NCBI RefSeq assembly: GCF_040115645.1
Contig: NC_089553.1
Coordinates: 62,001-126,000 of the forward strand
Origin: Euwallacea fornicatus
Taxonomy: Eukaryota; Arthropoda; Insecta; Coleoptera; Curculionidae
Length of the DNA stretch: 64,000 nt
Direction: 5' to 3'
Shown here in pieces: positions 35,488-46,762 of this stretch. A program made the position numbers and the translations under genes. The first letter of the stretch is position 1, and each line of letters starts with the position of its first letter. The notes beneath the pieces were generated by a model that saw only the letters and a program-made list of their open reading frames with translations, ran no database searches and was not told the origin of the DNA.

Positions 35488-35762
35488 GTATTCCTGTAGA
35501 TCTTGTAGCCCTAAAACGGGAATACTTAGCTCAACGGGGTTCAGACACCTTGGACAGTGACAGTGAGATTGATGTTGTAGGTGATTCGGGCGCCGAATCA
35601 GAAAACTTCGGTGACAATTCGAGGTTCACCCCCTCGCTGAACGACAACAGTGATAACGGCATGGACTTGTCGTCGACAGCGCACGAGCAAGACGACAAGA
35701 GCCGGCAACGACTGAACCCCTTTAATTTCAGCATAGATTCGTTACTGAATAACAATACTTGA
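35488..35762 (+). CDS. unc-4: unc-4 homeobox gene, C-terminal exon
   Basis: The last coding exon begins after the acceptor (TTTTGTTTCAG, ending 35487) and completes the split Gly codon. It continues IPVDLVALKREYLAQRG, the end of the conserved Unc-4 extension. A long acidic Ser/Asp/Asn-rich region follows (DSDSEIDVVGDSGAESEN onward), then the terminus NPFNFSIDSLLNNNT and a TGA at 35760. FSIDSLL fits the eh1 motif (FSIxxIL type) that recruits Groucho/TLE co-repressors. In C. elegans UNC-4 represses through the Groucho homologue UNC-37, so transcriptional repression is the expected role. The three visible exons join in frame to about 220 residues. Confidence 0.95.
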
Positions 35763-36600
35763 AAGTTTAGTGTTAATTAAACGGAGTTAAAGAGATTAAA
35801 TCGAGTTCTGAGTGTAAATGTATATAGTTGCAATTAGAATGGGCATTTTGTTTTTCTTTCGGGAAATTAGTAAGTAACACTCAATTGACTCGATTATTAC
35901 ATATCCAACGTTTGGCGTAATTTTAACAATAACTGTGCAATAATAAGAAAATGTCATTTTGTGTGATAAATGTATGATTTATTGTGTGGGTTTTTTGGAT
36001 GAATTGGGCTGACAAGACACTGAGAGAAAGGATTAAATAACATTTCCTCAATGTAAAGTTAGTGTAAGAATTATTTTGTGATACTTATCTGTGTAACGTA
36101 ATATACGAGATATTTATAATGCTTTTGAGTAAATTATGTAAATTTGTACAAACACATATCCCTAAAGATGGTACTAATATTAATAATTTATTTCATTATA
36201 TTGTAAATATAGAAATGCTTTTTTGGATGTAATGATAACTTGCACCTTGAATAATGTAATATTTATAAAAATAGAGTAAAAGAGTACCTTCTGTTAGACA
36301 CATAAAATAACTAGAGTAGCTGTTTGAAAACATGGAAATAACTGTTATAAATTGTGTAAATACCCTCACGAATAATCCTTGTGTAATTAGATACATTTCT
36401 TCGGCTGACCATAAACTTACAAGGGAAATATAGAGAACGGCTTAGTTTAGTTCCATTTTTTGGTGAAAATTGCATTTTTCACTGCAACATCGAAGCATTA
36501 TAATACCCTAAAGGGCGCGGTAAACTGCAAATTGATATCAATATGAAACAATAGTTCAAATACTTAATAAATCCATTATTTATTCCATAAAATTTGTTGT
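35763..36600 (+). other. unc-4: unc-4 3' untranslated region
   Basis: AT-rich sequence follows the TGA. The best poly(A) signal is AATAAA at 36566-36571, followed within 30 bp by a GT-rich tract (TTGTTGTTGTGTTTT, from 36592). Three matches to the Pumilio-type motif TGTANATA occur at 35819-35826, 36202-36209 and 36355-36362, suggesting possible post-transcriptional control. Confidence 0.65.
36566..36571 (+). terminator. Candidate poly(A) signal of unc-4
   Basis: A canonical AATAAA lies about 800 bp after the unc-4 stop codon and is followed by a GT-rich downstream element. No other AATAAA was noticed between the stop and this point. Confidence 0.55.
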
Positions 36601-39425
36601 TGTGTTTTATTTTCTCCGTTGACGCAAATATCACCATTTTTTGTGGACAAAAATGCGGGTTTTAAACTATGATGACATAAACAAGTGTGATAGCGAAAAT
36701 AAGAAAAAAAAATTCGAAATAGAAACTCAAGAAAATGGGTAGTAGAGTGAACGCACATTATTTTCATAAGCGCGAAGGTCTACAGACCTGTACCTGACAA
36801 ATCACAATCGGCGCTTACTAGGTATTTATGTGATGGACAATACGCTCACTTCAGTACTTCGGTGCATAAATGAAGAAATTTTAGTTAAAAAAAATAAGTT
36901 AGTGTAACCAATAATCCACATGGATCGATAGGCTTTCATGCTAAGAGCTTAATAACGTCATATCTGAATATGTTTTAACAGACCATTGTAGATTTTTAGA
37001 TATGCAAATTACACCTTTACTTCATCGATAAACCGCCTTTGATCTGATTTCTACTTACTGGAAAAACTTCTTTTTAAACAGCTTTTTAGCTTATTAATTC
37101 GGTAAAACCTACAAGAGGTCCAGAACATAATTATGAGGGCGTATAGTTATTTCCTACCATCCCAAACCCAATATTGGTCCAGATATTAATTTAGATCCGA
37201 TCAAATTTGGTGTTTTTATTGACGCATCGGATGAAATTTTAATCAACTTTTGATTGATCGACACATCCCGACACCGCCAATCAGTGGCGTGCTTTACTCT
37301 ACACGAACACCTGATTAAGCTAAACAAGTTACCTATTCGTATTTCATTAGGATCGGTTTCCTTGATTATTTTAAAGCAGCCCTCATTAAGGGCATAACGG
37401 TGTCGCAACCTATCATTTTCTTAAGCATGAAAGAAACTTGCCCGCAATTGAGTCATTAGGTCTGTTCAAAAATCACCGTCTTATCCGATGTCAGATCGGG
37501 AAAATCGGTTGTTGTGCACGCCACTTCCTGTCGTGTTCTAAGTTGTTGAAAAATTATTTTCCTTAGTCAAATGGGTTGTTAAATTAATATTCGAAATGTT
37601 TTTCTTATACAGGAAACCACTAAAGGTTTTTGGACGGAACAGACCTATAGAAATTGTAGATGAAGTTTTTAGGGAAGAATCAAATGTTTCTGATGGATGA
37701 ATCACATGTCGACGCTTTCGACGTTCCGGGGAAAATTCCGCCATTTGTTCGATGGTGTGTGTGAAAATTTTGACCCCGTCCATTGAATCGCGTTCACGAC
37801 CACAATATACTCGATTTTGCAAGCACCACCAAAACAGTTCCATCAGTCGCCATTCACTCTTTCTTAATGCAGTGGGAGCTAATTATAAAATCTCTGGGTC
37901 AAAATTAAAAACCATCAGTTCAAAATGCAAACGTGTGTCACGTTGGTGCTGTCGATCCAAAATCTTGAATCAACCCCCAAAGAGGTCTCAGGTACGTATC
38001 TGGGCGTGCATATAATTCTATTTTAAAGCGAGGTGAATAGTAAATTAATCTTAATTTAATCTCGCTGCCTTTATAAGCAGAATTATGGCTTGTTAATTAT
38101 AGGCTACAATAAATTTATTATTTTAGCGGCAATAGGCTATGCCGAAGAATTAAAACGAAATCTTTTGTGTGTGTTTTTTCGCTGGCCGCGACATGCAAGC
38201 CAGTTTATGATTAATGGCTGCTTGCCTCACCAACCTCATCTATGCGACTGGAGGCAAAAAATCACGGAGGATGTGGTTCTAGCTTCCTTTCTCCACTTTA
38301 ATTACGTGTCTATTTTTTTGCTGCAAATTAAGAAATCGTAAGTACCTGAGGTTTGCTTCTTTTTACTCCAGTTTGAATTACATGAAGATGAAATTGCGAA
38401 GGATCATTAAAATCCACTCATTATTGCCTCGAATGCGATTGCCTGAGACTGTACACACCTCAGACATTTGACACAGAGTGTTTGGGACTTCTGATGACCA
38501 AAAAAAAAAACAATCAACTCGCTCTCTCTCTATTGTGTGTTCGCGGGCAAATTACCCCTCGCACCCTCAGTATTTGAGGTAATGCAGATTTATATGCAGA
38601 TCCCCGTCAGATACATGAAATTTAATAGGGGCATGATAAGGTGGGGCACCGTATGCCCGCTAGACACTGTTAATATCCTTATCGTTCGTCGGGGAGGTGT
38701 TCGAGTCCATTTGTCTTCGTCCAAATCGGTTCTTGGGGCCCCTCGGATCGTTTTCGAATTTGTTGTGCTCCCCAAATCCTCTGTAAAAAAATCACTGTTA
38801 AATTCCACTTTTCCACATGATTCTTTTAAGTTTGAACCTTACTTTTTCATGTTTATCTTTATGAGTTTGAAAGCTATTCGTGGATTTGTAAAAATCTGCA
38901 TTTTGAGTGCTTTCACAAGCATTGCGCCCGTTTCAAATGTCTACGTAGCTCGACTACTTCAAATGACACAATTTAACTGACAGCGTATCTCTTACCATTT
39001 ACGGGATCTTCATACTCAACACCATTATCTTGGGAGTACTGTAAATTCCGGTTGACTACTAATATCTGATAAAGGAATATTTCACTAGTGGGTGGACGGA
39101 GTGAAATAATAATAAAATAAATATTTAAATAATAATTTAGTTGTTTATGTTGAGGATAAATCTCCCAGTTTCTGATTTGTAAAGTTGAAATTGATCCTAG
39201 GGCGGTTTTTGGCTACCATAAACTCGTATATAATAAATGTTTCGCGTTTGCGGTGCGAAATGTCGACCGACTACATCGAGACATTTTTCGAATTCCTACA
39301 CCAAAATGTTTTCGCACCTTGAACAGGACGTGGATATTGTTTCTGATTAATATTTATACCTTTTCGAATATAATCTCTATTCCTCTTTGCTGTTGGACAT
39401 GCATTTGTATTCCAATTGTTAAAAA
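36601..39425. other. Intergenic DNA downstream of unc-4
   Basis: No gene was recognised. A possible 187-bp TA-flanked MITE with short ends GGTCTGTTC lies at 37459-37645. The reading frame at 38537-38980 has no recognisable motif. Confidence 0.35.
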
Positions 39426-39710
39426 ATAATTACAAAGAAATCTAATGGATTTAAATCGGGATTTCTCGGGGGTCACAGATGTTCGCTACCTCGACCAACC
39501 TATCCATGTGGAAAATTCGTATTTAGGGTGTCCTTTACATATATAGGATAATGAGCGACAGTCACACGGCATAAACCAAGAACATTGTCCTAAGGTTGGA
39601 AGAACAACCTGCAAAATAAGAGATAAGTCGTTTCTCAAACTCGAATACCGTTCCTCATTTGGTTTTACCGGAAGTACAACCAATGCCAACGCCATATCTC
39701 AGCTACAGCA
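39426..39710 (-). pseudogene. Mariner-like transposase C-terminal fragment
   Basis: On the minus strand this encodes the end of a mariner-like catalytic domain. VVLPVKPNEERYSSLRNDL and GQCSWFM correspond to the region before the second catalytic Asp. VAHYPIYVKDTLNTNFPHG, a stop and VGRGSEHL follow. PPRNPDLNPLDFF at about 39490-39436 supplies the third catalytic Asp. Stop codons replace conserved Trp residues in two places. The N-terminal half and TIRs were not found. Confidence 0.75.
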
Positions 39711-40079
39711 ATGAGCAGAAACAGCTTCTTTTTTCGTCAAAGTCTAGAAATTAATGATTTGCTGACCTTCTAGAGTTAAAACAAGCAACGTTTGGAGAAC
39801 GCAAGTCTATCCGAATAGTTCTATTTTGTACCCTCTAGCACGCAATACTCATGTATACCATTATTTTTAACCCCTTGTATAAGCCGATACGTGATTTGAA
39901 CTGATTCTCCTTTGAAAAATTTTATATATTGTGACAATCTTCAATTTTTCAATTATTGAATATTTTTATTTTTCCAAAATTTCATTAATTGGCCTATCCA
40001 ATTCCTCCTACAACTGATTTGTTTATGAATATTTTTCAGTTAGCATAAACACTTCCTTCAGTTTAAATTGATATCTTCC
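39711..40079. other. Unassigned noncoding DNA
   Basis: No gene or repeat was recognised. Confidence 0.3.
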
Positions 40080-40860
40080 ACATTGGCCCTGCTAGCTGCA
40101 GTTTTCTCGCCGCTCCCATGTAACCATTAACTTGATACCCTGTCCATGATCAATTTGTTGTTTCCTGTCCTTGATGTCCTTAATGTTTATGTAGTCTTTG
40201 AACTTCTTCATTGCTTCACCAGCGTTAATCACATTATCAATGTGATAAAATGTTTCGTGCTTTTTCACTGTTTTTTGTATTACAGAACCTTTTGATATTG
40301 GTGTTTTAGGTTTTCGATTGTTGGTGCTTCATTTATTACCACTGTCTTTGTTACAAGACGTATTTTCACTATGCGGGTTCCTCTCAATAGCTTCATTGAA
40401 TGATTTGTTTTGAGTCACACCGCTTGAGCGCCCATGTCCATTTGCTTCTCTACATGTTCGTCTATCTAGATTTTAGTTTGTAGGTTTCTTTTTGCAGTTC
40501 TCCAATTTTAAGTAGCAAGAAGGTCAGGGTTTTATAAATCTGTACTTTGGCTTCTGCCATAAGTTTAAGCTCCTCGGGCGAGATATAAATTTCCTCATTT
40601 TCATCTTTTCGGCTAATTTGATCCAATGCTAAAAAGACGACCACGATCAATCCTTCTCACCCTATTAAGAGTCTGTAATTTATTACCGTGTACATTTTCG
40701 ACGTATTGATCTTTCATTCCAGCTGTTCTTTCCATTGAGCCATTACCATTGCACACCGCCTCTCGTGTGTGCTCTGCTCTAATGGGCTCGAGCCTGAACA
40801 TGAAATTTTCATAATGGGTGACTTTCCAAGAGCACATATTCCGTTCTCATTGATTTGCTT
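40080..40860 (-). pseudogene. Degraded reading frame, unrecognised, probably TE-derived
   Basis: On the minus strand, pieces of coding-like sequence continue across frames. TLNRVRRIDRGRLFSIGSN is at about 40670-40613. ISPEELKLMAEAKVQIYKTL and LKIGELQKETYKLKSR lie at 40590-40462. At about 40260-40085 comes FYHIDNVINAGEAMKKFKDY, running to TWERRENCS and a stop. The middle pieces look like a coiled-coil or ORF1-like protein of a retroelement, but I do not recognise the family. The frames are broken by several stops and shifts, so no intact protein is encoded. Confidence 0.4.
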
Positions 40861-42110
40861 TAAAACGGTTTATTACCTCATACGGCGGCATGAGACCATT
40901 CAAAGGATAACTAGAGATAACCCACAGGTCGAACATTTGTCATCTAACGGAAGCAGGCCTGTTAATGAATAAGACAAGACATTTACAATTAACTACTGTT
41001 ATTCCTAATTGTGCTCCAGATTTATGTTCATTTTATCAATACATTACTGATATCTGCCCTGAATTTATGGATTTTTGAATGTCTATAATCAGCGATTCAT
41101 TGATAATAAAACCAATATTACATTGCATACACGCTCCCGAGGTATTTAAAAAATTAAATGGGATTAAAAGCGAGACCATATCGAGCAGAACTATCGCAAT
41201 TCCCAGTTGAAATTTTAATTTAAAACCGGTCATAAACAGTGCTGGCACCGAATTTCCGTATCTGGACAGACGTAATTCGATTGGGGAGACCATTTAAGCC
41301 CTGCTACAATTAACATTGGGTCAAATTGGAGCCTGGAGCAATAGATAACGAACCATGCAATTGGCCAATCCTCGCAGGATGCGGCTGCAGGACAGTTTTT
41401 CCTGCTACCGAATTTAATGCCGCGCCGGTGTCGCATAAATATAATTGGGATGCGGTGTAAATTCCGATTGTTTATTGGCCATGGATCTAATTTTAAGGCA
41501 GAACCAATAAAAAGTCAAAAGTGTGAATTACGGGAAACTTTCCATTTCGGGAAAGTTCTCAGTCGACATAATGCAATAATGGTGAGTTTTTGCCCCCTCC
41601 CTGAAAACCGCCACCCCAAAACGAATTCCACAGTCCGTCGTATATTTCATAATTAGTTTTGACGGATATCTGTTTTAAAAAGCGACTGTCCGACTTTTTA
41701 ATTCGTTCCCGTTTGTCGTCCGGGTCGTAATTTTATTTTGGCCCTCGTGTTAATCTAAAGGGCGAGTTTAAAATTAATTTGTCCTAATGAAGAACGACGC
41801 AAATAATTTATGTTTCGATTCTCATTTCGAGGAATGTTGAGGTCTGTTTGATGGCAATAGCTCACGCTGGAGGTCAGGGAAAGGTCGAAGAGGCGGTCGA
41901 CGGATGAGGGACATCTCCCTTGAAATGGCCCGACTATATTAAATTTAGCAAAAAAAATTTGGTACTGTGGATCGGAATTGCGATAATTTGTCAATAGATC
42001 GCATAATTTGACTGAAATATAATTAAACTCCTAATTTTGTGTTGAAACCATAATCGCTATTTTTGGACGTAATATTTCCACATCTCTTAGAACATAACAT
42101 GCATCATTAT
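40861..42110. other. Unassigned intergenic DNA
   Basis: No gene was recognised. About 41300-41480 and 41840-41930 are less AT-rich than their surroundings. Short ORFs on both strands overlap and lack motifs. Confidence 0.3.
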
Positions 42111-42114
42111 TAGT

Positions 42115-43541
42115 GATTGCTGGAAAAAACCGGCTGTCGGAAACAGGTACATTTCTGCTAGATAAAATTCACAACATTGCTATTATTTAAAACATTATTA
42201 CTCCTCTGGTAGTTAAACGGCAATCATCATTTTGTCGGCAATTGCGGCCTCATAATAAAGTATAGGTATTGTGCGAATTTCATAGGTTGATTGACGATAA
42301 ATAAACAACACACACAGGGCATTAGCAATCATCTCAAAATAGACACATTTCTCTAGGCACATTTGAGACGTGATAGAAAAACTATTAGTCCTCTGGTAGA
42401 ACTCTACAGTCACCATTTTGTCATAAATTGAGGTGCCTATAACAGAGTGTAATGCACGATATGGACAGGTTGATTAACGACGAAACGGGGCTGCAGTCAT
42501 AATCTGAAAGAAGGGCAATTTTTCTATTAAAATTTAAGTTCTAATTAAAAAATGCGAGACTCTTTTAGTAGTAAAATTGCACTCTCTATTTTGCCGTAAA
42601 TTAAGGTGACTATAACAAAGTATATCGTGCGAAATTACCAGGTTTATTGAGTCAAAAAGAGGGTCGTAAAAAATGTGTCAAGGAGAGGGCATTTGTTAAA
42701 CCGATTTTTAGACGTAATTTGAAAAATTGTTGCTCCTGTAGTAGCTGAGCAACAGTCACCGCTTTGTCACAAATTGGAGGGCACTATAACAAAGTATGTT
42801 AGGTGAAATAGACCAGTTGATTGATGGAGGGACAGGTTTATGGTACTCATTGCAAAGAAACCGATGTTTTCAGGCCAAAGTAGGTACAAAAGTTAAAAAA
42901 TTATGATTCCTCTGACAGTAGAACTACATTCTTCAGTTTGCCACATATTGACTTTATTTTATAAGAGTATACTGAGAGAAGTTGATAAGTTGATTCTTGA
43001 GAACTGTGAACTCTAGCTAAAATTTGCCGGAAGAGGCGTTTTTCAAGCAAAATTTGAGATGTAAATGGGAAAAAATATTACTCTTGGGGGAAAGCAACAT
43101 TCACTATTTTACAGTAAACTGGTATATTGATTAAAACTAACAAATTAATTGGAGAAAAAAATCACAGCAAACGTCTCCAAGATGATAATTTTTCAGGCCA
43201 AATCCGAAACTTTATTATAAAAATTTTATTTCTCTCATAGGAAAACTACAGTGGCCGCTACGCCGGATATAGAGACAATTAGGGTATACAGTGTGAAGTA
43301 GAAAAATTAATTGATCAAGAAACGTGATCCTCGAAGAATCTGAAGGAATAATCATTTAGCAAGCAACATTTAAGGCATATTTAAAAAATGTTCCCTTTCT
43401 GAAAATAGATATGCAATCAACAAGCAATTTTACCATAAACTGAACATAATACAATGCGTGATATTGTGTAATGTTCGAAGGTTGATTGATAAACAAATAG
43501 GACCGTAGAGAATGTCTAATGAAAGGGACATTCTTCCAATT
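42115..43541. repeat. Diverged tandem array, ~170-bp unit, about 8 copies
   Basis: The core GGTTGATTGA recurs at 42285, 42468, 42641, 42815, 42988, 43143, 43305 and 43480, with spacings of 183, 173, 174, 173, 155, 162 and 175 bp. Units share an order of blocks: CTCCTCTGGTAGT, then CAGTCACCATTTTGTCA, then a CTATAACAAAGTAT-type run, the core, a GAAGGGCAATTTTTC-type run, and TTTGAGACGTAATT. The consensus is clear but individual units are strongly diverged. The array ends where the MLE at 43543 is inserted. Confidence 0.8.
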
Positions 43542-44140
43542 ACAGCGCTTGTAAAAAGTATTCCAACATACATATTTATAACTTTCATAAGCTTGATATT
43601 TAAAATAAATGACTTAAACACCTGCAACTTTAACATTTAATGCATTATTTTCGATTTTTAAATATCCTACCAGCTACATCTACCAACTCATTATTTTGAA
43701 GTGGAAAGGTACCCATTATAGTTATATCAAATGGAACATAGTTTAATAAGGGACACAACGATATACTCAAAACTAAAATTAGATCCGCAGTTGTCATATC
43801 TTAAAAAAAAAATCATTTTTGCTTCCCAGATAGACAATCCATTCTTATTTTACTTCGAAAGAGACTTAAAAAAATTACAAAAAGACGTAGAGATTCCAAA
43901 TCGTCTTCAAGGTAAATAATTTTTTAGATACAAAAAATTTTGCTTTTCATAGAATTTACTAGTAATTCAAATCAGTTGTTAGACATCTTTCACAATTAGA
44001 ATACCAAAAAAATTGATCGTTTATTTGAGAAACGAAAAATTAATATTTTTTTTGGGGGGGAGGGGGGCTATAAAGATTTCAAAAAACATTTACTAAGAAG
44101 TATGTCTCATATTTAATAAGAAATATCTATAGTATGGATA

Positions 44141-44181
44141 TATCAATAGGTCGGTATGGAATCCATACCGACCTATTGATA
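44141..44181. repeat. Perfect 20-bp inverted repeat with 1-nt spacer
   Basis: TATCAATAGGTCGGTATGGA at 44141-44160 is followed by a single A and its exact reverse complement at 44162-44181. It lies within the decayed MLE, whose other paired sequences have diverged. Confidence 0.9.
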
Positions 44182-45218
44182 GAAGTGTAGATTGTAGGAT
44201 TAAACAAGTATTTTAACAAACTGAGAGTATGAAACCTGTTCCAAAACATGCATGTTAAAGTTATTAAATTACAAATCAACGTAGAAAACTCGAATCTAAA
44301 TAGTAATAGATAAATAATAATTTCGGTATGGTTGAGTCATATTGTGCACGAGTTATATGGCAACCAGATCTAACAAATAAATGGGAACGAATCCTTGAAT
44401 TCATCAAAAGTAAACACGTACCATAAAATTCCTCATCGCTACTTTGTATCCACTGTGTAAAAGTGACCAAAATAAGCATTTTGCTAAGTTTGCATGTTCT
44501 TGTCTATAAAAGCACGTACATCCTAAATGCAATACTTCTTTAGTTCTCGAGTGTCGTACCTATTAGAACGTCAATTTGTAAATTTTATGAAAATAAATCT
44601 TTTTAAAAAAGTTGTATTTTGAACCAAACACTTAACTTATGCACCAAGCTGATTCACATGTATATAAAAAGAAAAATATTTCTTGTAATCTTTCACTATG
44701 CTCGTACCGCAGTAGTGCTTCTGCCGTTTATAAGTAAAGTCGGTTACTGCATTCTTATTTTGTTAATCCCAATTTCCACTAAATATACTCATAATTTCCA
44801 ACAATGGAAGACGTCGAAAAGCAATTGGTAGGGATAAACCACTAGACATTCTTTTATCTATCGGTGAAAATTCCATGCGGTTTACCAGGAAACTTGCTGA
44901 TGAATTTGATGTATCTGCAACAACAGGAAGCTATCTTTTAAAAAGAGAAAAAAATTATCTACACAAAATTTCCTTTAGCCATGAGTTGACACCTGACGAT
45001 TTTGATCTGAAAAAGAAATATTTAGAGTTTATCTAAAAAAGGTATTCAGTATAATAAATTCTTTTCTAAACTTAAATTTTCGGATAAAGCAACGTTTTGC
45101 ACAAATCGATCTATTCATTGACATAATTGTCGCTACTGGTCTACAGACAATCTTCACTGGATGCAGACTTTGCATACACAAAATCCTCAACAACTCAATG
45201 TTTGGATGTATACATATA

Positions 45219-46762
45219 CAGTAGCGACCAAAAGTTTGGAAACTTTTTTAATTTTGAATTATTTCAAAATTTTTAAGGGCAATTTCATTTTTTTTAGAAT
45301 ATTGATAAGCATAAATTCACATTCTTAAATACCAGTAAGAAAAAAATTGTTTATGGTTCTAAAGAATGTTGTTATTGAATATTTGCAGTTTGTCGACGGA
45401 CAAAAGTTTGGAAACTGTATTCAAAAACAGAGTATTATTCGATTGTATTGGGTTAATATCGCAAATTATTTTCGATCAGTTTAGCAATATGCCTAAATCT
45501 AAATGTTTTTCGAGTGATTTGAAAAATAAAATAGTGAAATTATATTTAAGTGGTCAGCGATTAATCGACATTTCAAGAAATTTACAAGTACCAAAAGGCA
45601 GTATTTCCAAGATTTTGAACAGGTATCGCAATGATAATACCACTGCTAATAGGAGTAGAAGTGGAAGACCTAAAAAGCTAACAGCAAAAGCAGAAGCAAT
45701 CATCAAAAAGTTATCAAATGGAAATCCTAGATTGACCGCTGTTGATATTAATAAAGAATTATCCACAAAATATAACATCGTAGTGTCAGTAACAACTGTA
45801 AAAAGAACACTAAATAATCTAGGATTATTTGGACGAAGACCTGCAAAGAAACCACTTATATCTAACAAAAATCGTAAAGCCCGTTTACAGTTTGCAAAAG
45901 ACCATTTAGATTGGACAGTCGCAAAATGGGGTACTGTCTTGTTCAGTGATGAAAGTAAATTCCAACTCTTCGGAAGTGATGGAATACAGCATGTTCGACA
46001 ACCAGCAAGGAAGAGATTTAAAAAAATATATCAAATACCTACCGTTAAACATGGCGGCGGTAATGTCCTAGTTTGGGGTTGCTTTTCTTCATCTGGTGTG
46101 GGCACTCTAGTAGCTATTGATACCATTATGGACCGGTTTAAATATAAAGAAATATTGGAAAATCATATGCTTCCATTTGCAAAATGGGAAATGCCTCTAC
46201 AATGGATCTCTCAACACGACAATGATCCAAAACATGCTTCGCGTTTAGTGAAAAATTGGTTAGAAGAAAAATTTATGCATGTTTTAAAATGGCCTTCTCA
46301 ATCACCTGACCTTAACCCAATTGAACACCTTTGGTATGAATTGGGAAAGAGAATTCGTAATTCCGACTTATTTAATAGTGCAGAATTATTTGCAATTCTT
46401 CAAAGGAAATGGAAGGCAATTCCTGTAAGTGTTTGTCAAAAGCTTCTGGAATCAATGCATAAACGATGCTTAGCTGTGATTAAAGCCAAGGCATATGTCA
46501 CGAAATATTGTTATTTTTTATTTTTAAAATGATTATTATTTGGTATTTTAGTTTTTAGAAAATGGTTTACAAACTTTTTTCATTCAGGAATAATACTTTT
46601 CTTTGTAATTATATTTAGACTGAAACATTTGTTTACTTTTGTATAAATACTTGATCTTTATTTAAAAATATTACATTTTTAAAATATTTTAAAAAAGAAG
46701 CGATGGCGTTTTTATTAAATACTTGATTTTAAAAAAAGTTTCCAAACTTTTGGTCGCTACTG
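45219..46762 (+). mobile_element. Tc1-like transposon, copy 3, apparently intact
   Basis: A 1,544-bp element flanked by TA (45217-45218 and 46763-46764). The two outer ends, beginning CAGTAGCGACCAAAAGTTTG, match for about 31 bases without mismatch. Inner direct repeats lie at 45392-45418 (CGGACAAAAGTTTGGAAACT) and, more diverged, at about 46563-46585, about 175 bp from each tip. It carries one uninterrupted transposase gene. It was inserted into an old MLE, so it is relatively young. Confidence 0.95.
45489..46532 (+). CDS. Tc1 family transposase (DD34E), full-length
   Basis: A 347-residue transposase that would cut and paste its own element. I chose the ATG at 45489 (MPKSKCFSSDLKNKIVKLY) because Tc1 transposases start this way. 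The upstream in-frame extension to 45366 overlaps the inner terminal repeat and lacks family features. Residues about 8-50 form a paired-like HTH, a GRPKK AT-hook-like motif follows at about 61-65, and a second HTH spans about 75-115. The catalytic core has FSDESKFQLF, SQHDNDPKHASRL and SPDLNPIEHLW, with 34 residues between the second Asp and the Glu. The glycine-rich KHGGGNVLVWGCF box is present. The frame has no stop or shift, and the length matches active Tc1 enzymes. Confidence 0.93.
   Translation: MPKSKCFSSDLKNKIVKLYLSGQRLIDISRNLQVPKGSISKILNRYRNDNTTANRSRSGRPKKLTAKAEAIIKKLSNGNPRLTAVDINKELSTKYNIVVSVTTVKRTLNNLGLFGRRPAKKPLISNKNRKARLQFAKDHLDWTVAKWGTVLFSDESKFQLFGSDGIQHVRQPARKRFKKIYQIPTVKHGGGNVLVWGCFSSSGVGTLVAIDTIMDRFKYKEILENHMLPFAKWEMPLQWISQHDNDPKHASRLVKNWLEEKFMHVLKWPSQSPDLNPIEHLWYELGKRIRNSDLFNSAELFAILQRKWKAIPVSVCQKLLESMHKRCLAVIKAKAYVTKYCYFLFLK

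Noticed and set aside
37459..37645. High-confidence MITE call
   Set aside because: Only about 10 bp of inverted ends are visible; mentioned as possible within the intergenic entry instead.
38640..38725. tRNA-like B-box (GTGTTCGAGTCC)
   Set aside because: No acceptor or anticodon stems could be paired around it, and no A-box is at the right distance.
42115..43541. CRISPR-like array
   Set aside because: Units are ~170 bp, diverged throughout and without short identical repeats and unique spacers, in a eukaryotic context.
45366..45488. N-terminal 41-codon extension of the Tc1 transposase
   Set aside because: It overlaps the inner terminal repeat of the transposon and does not resemble other Tc1 N-termini. 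The ATG at 45489 gives the normal MPKxK-type start.
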